From contig NZ_OZ061318.1 in NCBI RefSeq assembly GCF_964063345.1, positions 1,674,001 to 1,738,000 on the forward strand: a DNA stretch of 64,000 nucleotides. Direction: 5' to 3'. The number at the start of each line of letters is the position of its first letter. Positions within the stretch are counted from its first letter, which is position 1. Of this stretch, positions 17,227 to 25,676 are shown piece by piece. The translations under genes were made by a program, and so were the position numbers. The notes below the pieces were generated by a model. That model made no database searches, was not told where the DNA came from, and worked only from the letters and a program-made list of their open reading frames with translations. This DNA comes from Pseudomonas lini. Its GTDB lineage: Bacteria > Pseudomonadota > Gammaproteobacteria > Pseudomonadales > Pseudomonadaceae.

Positions 17227-18579
17227 TCAGACGAACAACGACAACAGTAGGATGAAGCCCAGGCCCACCACCGACAGGATGGTTTCCATTGCGGTCCAGG
17301 TCTTGAAAGTTTCCGCCACGGTCATGTTGAAGTACTGCTTCACCAGCCAGAAACCTGCGTCGTTGACGTGAGACAGGATCAACGAACCGGCACCGGTGGC
17401 CAGCACCAGCAGCTCACGGTTCACACCCGGAATCATCCCCACCACTGGCACCACGATGCCCGCGCCAGTAATGGTTGCCACGGTTGCCGAACCGGTCGCG
17501 ATGCGAATCACCGCCGCCACCAGCCAGGCCAGCAGAATCGGCGAGATCTGTGCCGCCACCGCCATGTGACCGATCACATCACCAACACCGCTGGTCACCA
17601 GCATCTGCTTGAAGCCGCCACCGGCACCGATGATCAGGATGATCGCGGCGGTCGGTGCAAGGCTCGCGTCCAGCCATTTGAGCATCTGTTGCGAACCGAT
17701 GCCCTGCTTATAGCCGAAGGTGTACAGCGACAGCAGCAATGCCAGCAACAGCGCCGAGATCGGGTGACCGATCAGGTCCATGAAGGTGCGGAAGAAGTTG
17801 CCGTCCGGCAGCGCCACATCGGCAAAGGTCTTGAGCAGCATCAGGAACACGGGCGACAGCACGGTGACCAAGGTAATGCCGAAACTCGGCAGATCCCCTG
17901 CATCCTCATCGCGCACCAGTTGATCCACCAGTTCCTGATTCGGATGACCAGGAATGTGCTTGGCAATGAACGTACCGAAGATCGGGCCGGCAATAATGGC
18001 CGTCGGCAGCGCAACGATCAGGCCGTAAAGGATGGTTTTACCGATGTCGGCACCGAACACGCCGATGGCCAGCAACGGACCCGGGTGCGGCGGAACCAGA
18101 CCATGCACGGCGGACAGACCGGCCAGCAGCGGGATACCGATCTTGATGATCGACACGCCGGTACGACGGGCGACGATGAACACCAGCGGGATCAGCAATA
18201 CGAAGCCGATTTCGAAGAACAGCGGGATGCCGACCAGGAAGGCCGCGAACATCATGGCCCACTGCACCTTGTCCTTGCCGAAGGCGCGAATCAGGGTCTG
18301 GGCGATCTGGTCCGCCCCGCCCGACTCCGCCATCATTTTGCCGAGCATGGTGCCCAGCGCCAGGATGATCCCGACAAAACCGAGCACCCCACCGAAGCCG
18401 TCCTGGAACGCCTTGATGATGGTGCCGATCGGCATACCGGAGGTCAGCCCGAGAAAGGCTGCGGCGATGATCAGGGCGATGAAGGGGTGCAACTTGAACT
18501 TGGTGATCAGGACGATAAGTCCGATCACTGTGACCACTGCGTCTAGCAGCAGGAATGACTCGTGGGACATGCCAAACAT
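17227..18579 (-). CDS. gntT: gluconate:proton symporter (GntP family)
   Basis: 450 residues, about 12-14 transmembrane helices. Family blocks such as GMPIGTIIKAFQDGFGGVLG, GLVPPHPGPLLAIG and ATGSATVATITGAG are typical of GntT/GntP. It imports gluconate through the inner membrane. gntK lies 83 nt upstream on the same strand, and the gap holds a partial GntR operator. The ribosome site GGAG is preceded by tandem AACAAC repeats (Crc/Hfq CA motif), so both GntR and catabolite repression probably control it. Confidence 0.93.
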   Translation of the reverse strand: MFGMSHESFLLLDAVVTVIGLIVLITKFKLHPFIALIIAAAFLGLTSGMPIGTIIKAFQDGFGGVLGFVGIILALGTMLGKMMAESGGADQIAQTLIRAFGKDKVQWAMMFAAFLVGIPLFFEIGFVLLIPLVFIVARRTGVSIIKIGIPLLAGLSAVHGLVPPHPGPLLAIGVFGADIGKTILYGLIVALPTAIIAGPIFGTFIAKHIPGHPNQELVDQLVRDEDAGDLPSFGITLVTVLSPVFLMLLKTFADVALPDGNFFRTFMDLIGHPISALLLALLLSLYTFGYKQGIGSQQMLKWLDASLAPTAAIILIIGAGGGFKQMLVTSGVGDVIGHMAVAAQISPILLAWLVAAVIRIATGSATVATITGAGIVVPVVGMIPGVNRELLVLATGAGSLILSHVNDAGFWLVKQYFNMTVAETFKTWTAMETILSVVGLGFILLLSLFV

Positions 18580-18593
18580 GGGGGGTGTCTCCG

Positions 18594-18608
18594 TTGTTTG
18601 TTGTTGTT
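18594..18608 (-). promoter_or_regulatory. Crc/Hfq CA motif at the gntT ribosome site
   Basis: On the minus strand AACAACAACAAACAA directly precedes the GGAG of gntT. It contains overlapping AANAANAA motifs, the Hfq/Crc recognition sequence used in pseudomonad catabolite repression. Confidence 0.7.
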
Positions 18609-18639
18609 ATGAAAGCAATTATTCAAATGCCGTCAGGAC

Positions 18640-18653
18640 AGCGCTATCTCTTG
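18640..18653. promoter_or_regulatory. GntR-like operator, partial, before gntT
   Basis: AGCGCTATCTCTTG keeps the AGCGCTA core shared with the sites at 19218 and 19369 but departs from the CTT part of the motif. It is located in the gntK-gntT gap, so gntT may have its own regulated promoter. Confidence 0.5.
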
Positions 18654-18662
18654 GAGTAAAAC

Positions 18663-19196
18663 TCAACTGGCGAGTTTCAGGCCATGATCGAGCCACCAAC
18701 GGTGGGCCAGAGCGGCCAATTCATCGACACTGTGACTTGAAGCATCCAGAGCCAGGGTCAGGGGCTCACCAACGGGCGATTCAAGTGTGGCGAACTGACT
18801 GTCGATCAAGGTCGACGGCATGAAGTGGCCCGGCCGATGAGACACACGATCGGCGGCGACTTCGGGGGTCAGCTCAAGGAAAACGAAGCCCAGGCCCGGC
18901 AAGGCACTGCGCAAGCGTTCGCGGTAACTGTGTTTGAGGGCCGAGCAAGTCAGCACCGGGCGCTCGCCCTTGGCATCGACGCGGCGCAGTTCATCGCACA
19001 GGCTGTCGAGCCAGCCGGCACGGTCTTCATCGTTCAGGGGGATACCCGCGCTCATCTTTTCGATATTGGCGGCAGGGTGGAAAGTGTCGCCTTCAATGGC
19101 GGTCGCGCCGCTAAGCTGGCACAGGGACTGGCTGACGCATGTCTTGCCGCAACCGGCAACGCCCATGATGACCAGGGCGGTGATGGGATGATTCAT
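18663..19196 (-). CDS. gntK: gluconokinase
   Basis: 177 residues. The P-loop GVAGCGKT is at residues 12-19, with EGDTFHPAANIEKMSAGIPLNDEDRAGW (gluconate and metal region) and TCSALKHSYRERLR. Phosphorylates gluconate to 6-phosphogluconate, the entry point to Edd/Eda encoded at 40-58 kb. It starts with ATG after GAGGTG and is transcribed away from gntR from a region with two GntR-like operators. Confidence 0.95.
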   Translation of the reverse strand: MNHPITALVIMGVAGCGKTCVSQSLCQLSGATAIEGDTFHPAANIEKMSAGIPLNDEDRAGWLDSLCDELRRVDAKGERPVLTCSALKHSYRERLRSALPGLGFVFLELTPEVAADRVSHRPGHFMPSTLIDSQFATLESPVGEPLTLALDASSHSVDELAALAHRWWLDHGLKLAS

Positions 19197-19217
19197 GTAA
19201 CACCTCAGCGCGCAGAC

Positions 19218-19231
19218 AGCGCTACCTTTGC
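19218..19231. promoter_or_regulatory. GntR-like operator before gntK
   Basis: AGCGCTACCTTTGC matches the pseudomonad GntR operator pattern AGCGCTA-N-CTT-N-GT (reverse of AC-N-AAG-N-TAGCGCT) except at the last base. It is 22 nt upstream of the gntK start codon. Confidence 0.65.
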
Positions 19232-19368
19232 TACGTAAGACTCTAGTGCAAAAGCAGAAGTTGCCGACGCCTTCTTGTCATTTTTGTGGGTTGCAGCATG
19301 TTCGTTCTCGATGCCAAAAAGCGAGGATCAGGCAAACCCCGCTCATGCATTTGCAGCCGCCTCGAGAC

Positions 19369-19382
19369 AGCGCTACCTTAGT
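19369..19382. promoter_or_regulatory. GntR-like operator before gntR
   Basis: AGCGCTACCTTAGT is an exact fit to AGCGCTA-N-CTT-N-GT. It is about 30 nt upstream of the gntR start, consistent with autorepression. Confidence 0.7.
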
Positions 19383-19411
19383 ACCTTGAATTTTGTTTGG
19401 CAAGCCGTCCG

Positions 19412-20443
19412 ATGATCACCCCTAAAAACGATAAAAATACTCGCACCACTGGCCGCCCTACCCTCAACGAAGTCGCGCGCCTGGCCGGTGTCAGCCCGAT
19501 TACCGCGTCCCGCGCGCTGCGCGGCGTCAGCACCGTGGCCACCGAACTGGTGGAAAAAGTCCAGAAAGCCGCCCTCGACCTCAACTACGTGGTCAACCCT
19601 GCCGCCCGCGCGTTAGCCTCGGCCCAGAGCCATTCCGTGGTGGTTTTGGTGCCGTCGCTGTCCAACCTGCTGTTCATCGACACGCTGGAAGCCATTCATC
19701 AGGTTTTGCGACCAAAGGGCTTCGAAGTGCTGATCGGCAACTTCCATTACTCGCGTGATGAAGAAGAAAACCTGCTGCGCAATTACATGGCTTATCAGCC
19801 TCGCGGCTTGCTGCTGACCGGTTTCGACCGCACCGAAAGTTCGCGACGAATGATCGAGGCCAGCAACATTCCCTGCGTCTACATGATGGAACTGGACAGC
19901 GCGGCCGGGCTCAATTGCGTCGGTTTTTCTCAAGTCGCCGCCGGCGAAACCGCAGCCGGGCATTTGCTCTCCCGCGGTCGTAAACGCCTGGCCTACATCG
20001 GCGCGCAACTGGATCAACGCACGCTGCTGCGTGGCGAAGGTTTCCGCCGCGCGCTGCAAAAGGCCGGTTTGTATGATCCGGACCTGGAAGTGCTGACGCC
20101 GCGAGCCTCGTCCGTCGGCTTGGGGGGCGAGCTGTTCCTGCAACTGCTCGCCAGCCATCCCGATGTCGATGCGATCTTCTTCGGCAACGACGACCTGGCG
20201 CAGGGGGCGATGCTCGAAGCATTGCGCAATGGCATCAAGATCCCCGAACAAGTGGCGATCCTCGGCTTCAACGACCTGCCGGCCTCGGCCCACATGGTCC
20301 CGCGCCTGAGCAGCATCAGCACCCCACGAGAAGCCATCGGCCGTCGTTCGGCAGAGCTGATGCTGACCTTGCTGGCCGGCAATTCAGTGAGCAAACCGGT
20401 ACAAGATATGGGGTTTGAATTGAAGGTGCGCGAGAGCACCTGA
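19412..20443 (+). CDS. gntR: LacI-family gluconate repressor
   Basis: 343 residues if started at ATG 19412; a TTG five codons upstream is an alternative and neither has a clear ribosome site. N-terminal LacI helix-turn-helix (RPTLNEVARLAGVSPITASRALRG, about residues 15-40) is followed by a periplasmic-binding-like effector domain (about 70-340). Divergent from gntK-gntT. In this family the repressor is released by gluconate or 6-phosphogluconate. Confidence 0.92.
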   Translation: MITPKNDKNTRTTGRPTLNEVARLAGVSPITASRALRGVSTVATELVEKVQKAALDLNYVVNPAARALASAQSHSVVVLVPSLSNLLFIDTLEAIHQVLRPKGFEVLIGNFHYSRDEEENLLRNYMAYQPRGLLLTGFDRTESSRRMIEASNIPCVYMMELDSAAGLNCVGFSQVAAGETAAGHLLSRGRKRLAYIGAQLDQRTLLRGEGFRRALQKAGLYDPDLEVLTPRASSVGLGGELFLQLLASHPDVDAIFFGNDDLAQGAMLEALRNGIKIPEQVAILGFNDLPASAHMVPRLSSISTPREAIGRRSAELMLTLLAGNSVSKPVQDMGFELKVREST

Positions 20444-20509
20444 CGCGCGACCATTCCCACGCTCCGCGTGCTAGATTCCGATACCTGGAACAGCAAACGG
20501 AGTAGCTCA

Positions 20510-21142
20510 ATGGGACATACGCTGAAGATTTTGGGTCGGGCCTCGTCAATCAACGTCAGAAAAGTCCTGTGGACCTGCGACGAACTGGGCGTTTCATACG
20601 AACGCGAAGACTGGGGTAGCGGTTTCGCGTCGACCCAGAGCCCGGAATTTCTCCAGCTCAACCCCAACGCACAGGTGCCGGTGCTCATCGACGAAGCCGG
20701 CGTGCTGTGGGAGTCCAACACCATTTGCCGGTACCTGGCCGGTAAACACCAAAACACTGACCTGTTGCCCATCGAACCGGCGGCTCGCGCTCGCGTGGAG
20801 CAGTGGATGGACTGGCAAGCCACCGAACTCAATCCGTCGTGGGGCTACGCCTTTTTTGCGCTGGTGCGGCAAGTGCCGAACTTTCAAGACTCGCAGCGGA
20901 TTGCTGATGGCGTTCGCGGCTGGAACGCGAAAATGGGCATCCTCGAACAGCAACTCGCGGCAACCGATGCGTATGTTGCCGGACCACGCTTCACACTGGC
21001 CGATATTCTCATCGGGCTGTCGATCAACCGCTGGCGCATGACACCGATGGAACGCCCGGACTACCCCGCCGTCGACGCCTATTGCCAACGACTGGCACTG
21101 CGGCCGGGTTTCATGGAACACGCTTGCAACGGCGTGCCATAA
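20510..21142 (+). CDS. glutathione S-transferase family protein
   Basis: 210 residues from MGHTLKILGRASSINVRKVLW after GGAGTAGCTCA. An N-terminal thioredoxin-like domain (VPVLIDEAGVLWESNTICRYLA holds the cis-Pro and the Glu-Ser glutathione site) and an all-helical C-terminal domain (RFTLADILIGLSINRW) are present. The cytosolic enzyme would conjugate or isomerise electrophiles; the substrate is unknown. It is followed after 43 nt by an SDR gene that may be co-transcribed. Confidence 0.87.
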   Translation: MGHTLKILGRASSINVRKVLWTCDELGVSYEREDWGSGFASTQSPEFLQLNPNAQVPVLIDEAGVLWESNTICRYLAGKHQNTDLLPIEPAARARVEQWMDWQATELNPSWGYAFFALVRQVPNFQDSQRIADGVRGWNAKMGILEQQLAATDAYVAGPRFTLADILIGLSINRWRMTPMERPDYPAVDAYCQRLALRPGFMEHACNGVP

Positions 21143-21185
21143 CGCCACACCCGCCCCCTCTACCCTTCCATAAAAAGAGAAAGCC

Positions 21186-21929
21186 ATGAATGGACTCAAC
21201 GTACTGCTGACCGGCGCCTGCGGCAGAATTGGCAGAACCTTTTTCGAAGCTTCGCAGGACCGCTACACCTTCGTGCTGACGGATCGCATCGAGCCCGACT
21301 TCAATGTCGATGCACCGCATCGCTTTGTACGCCTGGACCTGTCCGACCTCACCGCCACAAGCGAAGTGCTGAAAGGCATCGACGTCATCGTGCATCTGGC
21401 CGGCATCCCTCACGCCACCGCCTCTTTCGATGAGTTACTGCCCAACAATATTCTGGCCACCACTTACCTGTTCGAAGCCGCCGTGGCGGCGGGTTGTCAG
21501 CGGTTGGTGTTCGCCAGCAGCGCGCAGACCATCGAGGGCTATCCGGTGGACCGGCAGATCACACCGGGCATGCAGGTGATGCCGGCCAATCTGTATGGCG
21601 TCAGCAAGTGTTATGGCGAAGCGTTGTGTGCGTTCTACGCTGCCAAACACAACCTCTCGACCATCGCCATACGCATCGGCGCTTTCGAGTTTGCGGACCG
21701 TCACGAATTGACCAACGCTCGCGACCTGAGCGCATGGCTCAGCCCTCGTGATGCAGTGCAGTTGCTGCAACTCTCGGTAGAGGTCAAAGGTGTGCAACAC
21801 CTGATCGCCCACGGTATTTCCAATAACCGTTTCAAACGCCTGGACCTCAGTGAAACTACCCGGGTGTTGGGTTATAGGCCGGTGGATGATGCGTTTCAGG
21901 AGTTCGACATTCCTATTGGGTTTTCTTGA
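21186..21929 (+). CDS. NAD-dependent epimerase/dehydratase (extended SDR), uronate dehydrogenase-like
   Basis: 247 residues. The Rossmann start VLLTGACGRIG, the VIVHLAGI strand, LVFASSAQTIEG and the YGVSKCYGEAL active site (YxxxK) are present. Size and the segment NLSTIAIRIGAFEF resemble uronate dehydrogenases (about 265-275 aa), but the overall match is loose and a sugar lactone or other substrate is possible. It is preceded by AAAAGAGAAAGCC. Confidence 0.75.
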   Translation: MNGLNVLLTGACGRIGRTFFEASQDRYTFVLTDRIEPDFNVDAPHRFVRLDLSDLTATSEVLKGIDVIVHLAGIPHATASFDELLPNNILATTYLFEAAVAAGCQRLVFASSAQTIEGYPVDRQITPGMQVMPANLYGVSKCYGEALCAFYAAKHNLSTIAIRIGAFEFADRHELTNARDLSAWLSPRDAVQLLQLSVEVKGVQHLIAHGISNNRFKRLDLSETTRVLGYRPVDDAFQEFDIPIGFS

Positions 21930-21980
21930 CGGTGCTTCTCCAGAATCCGGGCAACGTGGTTCTTGCGCTGTAACCCGAGG

Positions 21981-22090
21981 GTGTGCGGTCGACCTCTGCC
22001 GCTCGGCGGCGTTCCGACGACAGAGGTGTATCAGGTGACATCGATGTTGATTGTGCCGCCGTCTTCGCGAGCAAGCCCGCTCCCACATGG
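21981..22090. repeat. degenerate REP element
   Basis: The right arm TTCGCGAGCAAGCCCGCTCC is intact (22064 onward). The left arm is degenerate but retains CGGCGTTCCGACGAC, similar to the insertion found in the other modified REPs. It lies between convergent SDR and LysR genes. Confidence 0.55.
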
Positions 22091-22144
22091 ATTGCTCTGA
22101 ACTGACTGGCATTACCCGTCAATGGGCCTCTTTCGGTTCCCTGG

Positions 22145-23032
22145 CTAGCCAGCCGAAAACTGATGATCTGCGAGCATGCCCAACAACGCCCGCACCGCCG
22201 CCGAAGGTTCTTTATTGGGCGCAACCACCAACGCAAACTCGCGATCGATACGTGGTGTCACAGGCACTACGCGCAAACCTTGGCGATTGGCCGGCAGGGT
22301 CATTTCCGGCACCAGGGTCACGCCGATGTTTTCCCGCACCAGGGTGAACGCACTGCTCCATTCACGCACCTCGGCCCGCACATCCTGCAACTGCAACCTG
22401 GCATCGGCGGCCAGGCTGCGGGCATTGGTCGAACAGCCGCCGGTGGCCAGCACAAAGGGTTGCTCCGCCAGTTCCGCCAGTGAGACGCCCTCTTCATTCG
22501 AGCGTCGCGCCAAGGAATGGCCACCGGGCAGAACTGCTACCCAGGCATCACGCCCCAAACGACCGGCATTGCGCGCGGGCGCCGGGTTCAACACCACGCC
22601 GACATCCACCAGTCCGGCGCCGAGCAACGTTTCCACTTCATCGTCGCTGACCTCCAGCGCCACCACTTGAATGCCGGGATACAGCCGACTGAACTGGCGC
22701 AGCAGCGGCGGCAGAAAGGTCGCCAGCACCAACGGGAAACTGGCCAGGCGAATTGTCCCGCGCTGGATATCTTTAGTGGCGTCGACGGTACTGCGAATGT
22801 TTTCGAGGGCACCCAGCATGGTTCGCGCCTGTTCGATCACAGGCAAGCCGATGGCTGTCGGCAAGGTCTGACGGTTTTCCCGGCTGAACAGCTGAACGCC
22901 CAGGGTTTCTTCGATCAGTGCCAGCGCCTGACTGGCACCGGACTGGGTCATTCCGACCCGCTCGGCGGCCCGGGTGATGTTGCCGGTATCGGCCACCGCC
23001 ACCACCATTCGCCAGTGCATCAGGTTCATCAT
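22145..23032 (-). CDS. LysR-family transcriptional regulator
   Basis: 295 residues. N-terminal helix-turn-helix MNLMHWRMVVAVADTGNITRAAERVGMTQSGASQALALIEETLG and a C-terminal effector domain with the usual two lobes. It is divergent from the gstA-like gene at 23132 with 99 nt between starts, the classic arrangement for a LysR regulator and its target. The inducer is unknown. Confidence 0.9.
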   Translation of the reverse strand: MMNLMHWRMVVAVADTGNITRAAERVGMTQSGASQALALIEETLGVQLFSRENRQTLPTAIGLPVIEQARTMLGALENIRSTVDATKDIQRGTIRLASFPLVLATFLPPLLRQFSRLYPGIQVVALEVSDDEVETLLGAGLVDVGVVLNPAPARNAGRLGRDAWVAVLPGGHSLARRSNEEGVSLAELAEQPFVLATGGCSTNARSLAADARLQLQDVRAEVREWSSAFTLVRENIGVTLVPEMTLPANRQGLRVVPVTPRIDREFALVVAPNKEPSAAVRALLGMLADHQFSAG

Positions 23033-23131
23033 GGCAGTAGCTTTCCTAATGGCAGTGTTCTGAAAGATTAATTTTACCGAGCGTGCCGCGCACTATGACA
23101 CTGGCGCAAACCCGCAACCAGAGCCCTGCCC

Positions 23132-23734
23132 ATGAAGTTGTATTACGCCCCGCAAGCCTGCTCATTGGCGCCGCACATTGTGCTGCGCGAACTGGATTTG
23201 CCGTTCGAGTTGATCCGAATCGACAACAGCACCAAGCAAACCGTCACCGGAGAGGACTTCCTGGCCATTAATCCCAAAGGCTACGTCGCCGCATTGCAGC
23301 TGGAAAATGGTGATGTGCTGACCGAAGGCCCGGCGATTCTGCAGTACCTGGCGGATCTACGGCCCGAGGCGAACCTGGCACCGGCAAACGGGACGTTCGA
23401 GCGGGTACGTTTGCAGGAGTGGCTGAATTTCGTTTCTACCGAGATTCATGGCGGGCTGGGTTGGCTGTTCAATTCGCAGTTTCCGGATGACGTGAAGGTG
23501 CTCATCAAAGAGAAGCTGTTCAAGCGTTTTTTCGTGTTGAGTCAGACGCTGGAGAGACAGGATTATTTGCTGGCTGGCGGATTCAGTATTGCTGATGCTT
23601 ATCTGTTTACCGTGTTGCGCTGGACGCAGTTGTTTAGCATCGATTTGAATCAATGGCCGGCGTTGGCGCAATTTCAGGCCAGGGTTGATTCGCGGCCAAG
23701 CGTGAAAGCGGCGTTGGCTGCGGAATTGGTATAA
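23132..23734 (+). CDS. gstA: glutathione S-transferase (GstA-like)
   Basis: 200 residues, MKLYYAPQACSLAPHIVLREL with the beta-class Tyr5 and Cys9 region, NPKGYVAALQLENGDVLTEGPAILQYLAD (cis-Pro site altered to VAA, Glu-Gly glutathione contact) and a helical C-terminal domain. E. coli GstA is 201 aa. A role in detoxification is likely, probably controlled by the divergent LysR gene. Confidence 0.87.
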   Translation: MKLYYAPQACSLAPHIVLRELDLPFELIRIDNSTKQTVTGEDFLAINPKGYVAALQLENGDVLTEGPAILQYLADLRPEANLAPANGTFERVRLQEWLNFVSTEIHGGLGWLFNSQFPDDVKVLIKEKLFKRFFVLSQTLERQDYLLAGGFSIADAYLFTVLRWTQLFSIDLNQWPALAQFQARVDSRPSVKAALAAELV

Positions 23735-23746
23735 GGCGTTAGATCA

Positions 23747-23835
23747 ATCGCGAGCAGGCTCGCTCCCACAGGGAATTTATGTCGGCCCATCCATTTGTGA
23801 CCGACATTTACCCAATGTGCGAGCCTGCTCGCGAT
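23747..23835. repeat. REPIN, ATCGCGAGCAGGCTCGCTCC type
   Basis: Inverted arms around about 50 nt. It is positioned between the convergent gstA and binding-protein genes. Confidence 0.85.
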
Positions 23836-23872
23836 AGCGGTGGTTCATGCACCATAGAAACACCAGGTGAAC

Positions 23873-24886
23873 TTACAAACTCCCACTCACCTTCGTGGCC
23901 ACCTCCCCCGGCACCCAGCCCTTCCACACCTGCGGCTGATCGCGCAAAAATGCTTCAGCGACCTGACGCGGTTGCTGGCGTTTTTCGCTCATTTGCCCGA
24001 GGGTCTGGTTCAGCAGATCGATCGGCAAATCGACCTTTTCGAAGAACGCCACCAAGTCCGGATATTGCGCCTTGAACGGCGCCGACACGCCGATGGCCAG
24101 GCTGGCCGACATCGAACGCGTGCCCTTGGGGTTCGGGTTGTTGGCATCGGCCAGGGTCTTCCAGGCTTGCGCGTCGAACGGCGGTTCTTCGAGTTTCACC
24201 AGTTTGAAGCGGCCCAACAGTGGCGTCGGCGACCAGTAGTAAAACAGTACCGGTTTGCCACGACGGATCGATGAAGCGACCTCGGCGTCCAGCGCCGCGC
24301 CGGAACCGGTGCGGAAGTTGACGTAGCTGGCAGTCAGGTCATAAGCCTTGAGTTTCTGGCTGTTGACGATCTCCGACGTCCAGCCAGTCGGGCTGTTGAG
24401 GAAACGTCCGCGGCTTGGGTCTTCCGGGTCGCGGAACACGTCCTTGTAGCGCGCCAGGTCGGCGACGGATTTCAGCTCCGGCGCCAAAGGTTTAATGCCG
24501 CGTTCCGGGTCGCCCTTGATCACATATTCCGGCACCCACCAACCTTCGGTTGCGCCTTTGACCGTGTCGCCCAAGCCAAACACTTTGCCCTCCGATGCCG
24601 CCTTGACCCAAGCCGGACTGCGCCCCGCCCACTCTTCGCCGATCACTTGAATATCGTTCTTCGCCAAGGCTGCTTCGAGGCTGACGGTACTGCCCGGCAA
24701 GGTGTCGGTCGGGTAGCCGTAACCTTTCTCGACGATCAACCGCAGGATCTCGGTGATCAGGCTGCCACTTTCCCAAGTGATGTCACCGAAGTGGATGGGC
24801 GTGGTTTTTTCTGCGGCCGGAACGGGCCCAGCCACAAGGCTCAGGGCCAGCAGCGAACTGCCGAGCAGGGTTTTGATCGATCTCAT
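23873..24886 (-). CDS. orphan ABC transporter substrate-binding protein (OpuAC/ProX-like)
   Basis: 337 residues from the ATG preceded by AGAGGTCCGC. Signal peptide MRSIKTLLGSSLLALSLVAGPVPAA is followed by IHFGDITWESGSLITEILRLIVEKGYGY, EEWAGRSPAW and YYWSPTPLLGRFKLVKL. These are features of glycine betaine/choline/proline-betaine binders with an aromatic cage. No permease or ATPase gene is nearby. The start codon overlaps the stop of the ECF sigma gene (ATGA), so the two are translationally coupled, an unusual pairing. The ligand is inferred only by family. Confidence 0.85.
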   Translation of the reverse strand: MRSIKTLLGSSLLALSLVAGPVPAAEKTTPIHFGDITWESGSLITEILRLIVEKGYGYPTDTLPGSTVSLEAALAKNDIQVIGEEWAGRSPAWVKAASEGKVFGLGDTVKGATEGWWVPEYVIKGDPERGIKPLAPELKSVADLARYKDVFRDPEDPSRGRFLNSPTGWTSEIVNSQKLKAYDLTASYVNFRTGSGAALDAEVASSIRRGKPVLFYYWSPTPLLGRFKLVKLEEPPFDAQAWKTLADANNPNPKGTRSMSASLAIGVSAPFKAQYPDLVAFFEKVDLPIDLLNQTLGQMSEKRQQPRQVAEAFLRDQPQVWKGWVPGEVATKVSGSL

Positions 24887-25431
24887 GCGGACCTCTGGGT
24901 CAAAGGTGGTCGGTTCAAGGGTTCGTTGGCGCTGTGCTGGGCGCACAGTGCTTGGGAGCGGGTCATGTAGACGCTGACCGAGCGCAGGGAAATGCCCAGT
25001 TCGGCGGCGATTTGTGGGTAGGTCAGGCCATCGATTCGCGACAGCAGGAAGGTGGCTCTGACCTTTCCCGGCAAGCGGTCGAGGGTTCGATCCAGGCGCG
25101 TCAGAGTCTGGGAAAACTGCGCCAGATCTTCAGGCGATGGTCCGCCGAGCGGGTCAATCGGCGATAGCTGATCGAGGTGCTGGCGTTCCAGATCGCGACG
25201 GCGCCACAGCTGATAAATCAACCGATGGGCAATGGTGGTGAGCAAGGCGCGAGGTTCGCGAATTGGCGTCAGGCCTGGCGATTCGAGCAACTGCACGAAG
25301 GTCTCGGCAGCGATGTCTTCGACGCCGGGACTGGCTCCCAGGTATCGGCGCAGCCGTGCGCACAGCCAGGCGTAGTGGGCGCGGAACAATCCGCCCACGT
25401 CGTTGCGATGAGAAAGGTCGGCGCCGGACAT
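24883..25431 (-). CDS. ECF sigma factor (FecI-like)
   Basis: 182 residues from MSGADLSHRNDVGGLFRAHYAWL after GGAGCCTCT. Region 2 (AAETFVQLLESP, ALLTTIAHRLIYQLWRRRDLE) and region 4 (LPGKVRATFLLSRIDGLTYPQIAAELGISLRSVSVYMTRSQALC) are clear. FecI-type sigmas are normally followed by a FecR anti-sigma gene; here the next gene, overlapping by ATGA, encodes a periplasmic binding protein and no anti-sigma is visible. An extremely AT-rich block precedes the gene. The regulon is unknown. Confidence 0.87.
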   Translation of the reverse strand: MSGADLSHRNDVGGLFRAHYAWLCARLRRYLGASPGVEDIAAETFVQLLESPGLTPIREPRALLTTIAHRLIYQLWRRRDLERQHLDQLSPIDPLGGPSPEDLAQFSQTLTRLDRTLDRLPGKVRATFLLSRIDGLTYPQIAAELGISLRSVSVYMTRSQALCAQHSANEPLNRPPLTQRSA

Positions 25432-25494
25432 AGAGGCTCCATGGTTAGGGGTCGCTGACTGTCCGGTGATCCGGTGGCGCGATCCTAGCAAGGA

Positions 25495-25557
25495 GCCTTA
25501 TTCATTAAAAATACTTAAAACGAATTTTTATATTCCATTAATGAATTTAAATAAGCG
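25495..25557. promoter_or_regulatory. AT-rich block upstream of the ECF sigma gene
   Basis: About 55 nt with very few G or C, bounded by TTCATTAA (25501-25508) and its exact complement TTAATGAA (25538-25545). The contrast with the GC-rich surroundings and the position about 70 nt upstream of the sigma start suggest a promoter or operator. No known box fits exactly. Confidence 0.5.
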
Positions 25558-25574
25558 ACGCCTGACACATCGCT

Positions 25575-25639
25575 ATCGCGGGCAAGCCACGCTCCCACTA
25601 GTTCACCGAAATCCTGTGGGAGCGTGGCTTGCCCGCGAT
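25575..25639. repeat. REPIN, short interior
   Basis: Inverted arms of the ATCGCGGGCAAGCCACGCTC type separated by only about 17 nt, between the sigma gene region and the PhnD-like gene. Confidence 0.85.
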
Positions 25640-25676
25640 TGATGTAACTGTGGGCACAAGTCTCAAGTCTCAAGCC

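Noticed and set aside
21186..21929. Calling the SDR protein uronate dehydrogenase
   Set aside because: Overall layout is similar but the match is loose and the substrate residues cannot be verified; kept as Udh-like only.
23873..24886. Part of a betaine/choline ABC transporter operon
   Set aside because: No permease or ATPase gene on either strand within several kb; the partner on the same transcript is a sigma factor.
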